A stretch of 64,000 nt of DNA from Hermatobates lingyangjiaoensis. Its lineage: Eukaryota; Arthropoda; Insecta; Hemiptera; Hermatobatidae. This document shows, one piece after another, positions 63,999 through 64,000 of the stretch. Below the pieces are notes generated by a model. The model had not been told where the DNA came from, did no database searches, and saw nothing but the letters and a program-made list of their open reading frames with translations. Position 1 is the first letter of the stretch. Each line of letters starts with the position of its first letter. The position numbers and the translations under genes were made by a program. The stretch spans positions 202,001-266,000 of the forward strand of contig JAPFBL010000376.1 in the NCBI GenBank assembly GCA_026182355.1, read 5' to 3'.

Positions 63999-64000
63999 TT

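Overview
This window is AT-rich eukaryotic nuclear DNA with spliced genes, GT-AG introns, tRNA-derived SINEs and many (AT)n tracts. The first gene encodes a secreted protein with two peritrophin-type chitin-binding domains, and a germ cell-less homologue lies nearby, so an arthropod is the best reading. I cannot place the order. No gene was supported by a database search; all calls come from reading frames, splice sites and domain signatures.

Three host genes are visible. (1) Positions 1-28940, minus strand: a large secreted multidomain protein. Eighteen exons in continuous phase encode signal peptide, chitin-binding CBM14, His-rich low-complexity exons, a second CBM14, a Thr/Ser-rich spacer, SRCR, C-type lectin domain, kringle, LDLa and the start of a PAN/apple domain. 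It runs off the left edge, so any C-terminal catalytic domain is not seen. The nearest known architecture is Tequila/neurotrypsin. (2) 30258-36602, minus: COX18, the mitochondrial inner-membrane insertase for cytochrome c oxidase subunit 2, six exons, complete. (3) 36847-47887, plus: germ cell-less (gcl/GMCL1), a BTB-BACK CUL3 adaptor, nine exons, complete. COX18 and gcl are divergent, with 244 bp between start codons. From 47.9 kb to the right end I find no host gene, only repeats and AT-rich sequence.

The introns and the right third are packed with mobile elements: fragments of Penelope-like elements (three GIY-YIG endonuclease fragments and several N-terminal fragments), R1/I-type LINE remnants, tRNA-derived SINEs, a hAT-type MITE with 8-bp target duplication, two Tc1/mariner-type MITEs with TA duplications, and three tandem-repeat arrays.

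The most striking signal is about 38 copies of a 31-43 nt motif that reads as a small type I hammerhead ribozyme: stem I of 3-5 bp, CUGANGA, one extra unpaired base, stem II hairpin, GAAA, a 4-6 nt self-complementary stem III, an NUH cleavage site, stem I return. At least a dozen sequence families keep the core while all three stems change in a compensating way. Most copies lie head-to-head in inverted repeats beside (AT)n tracts, and two lie just 3' of Penelope-type GIY-YIG reading frames. Hammerheads in Penelope-like elements are established; the variety, palindromic packing and extra core base here deserve attention.
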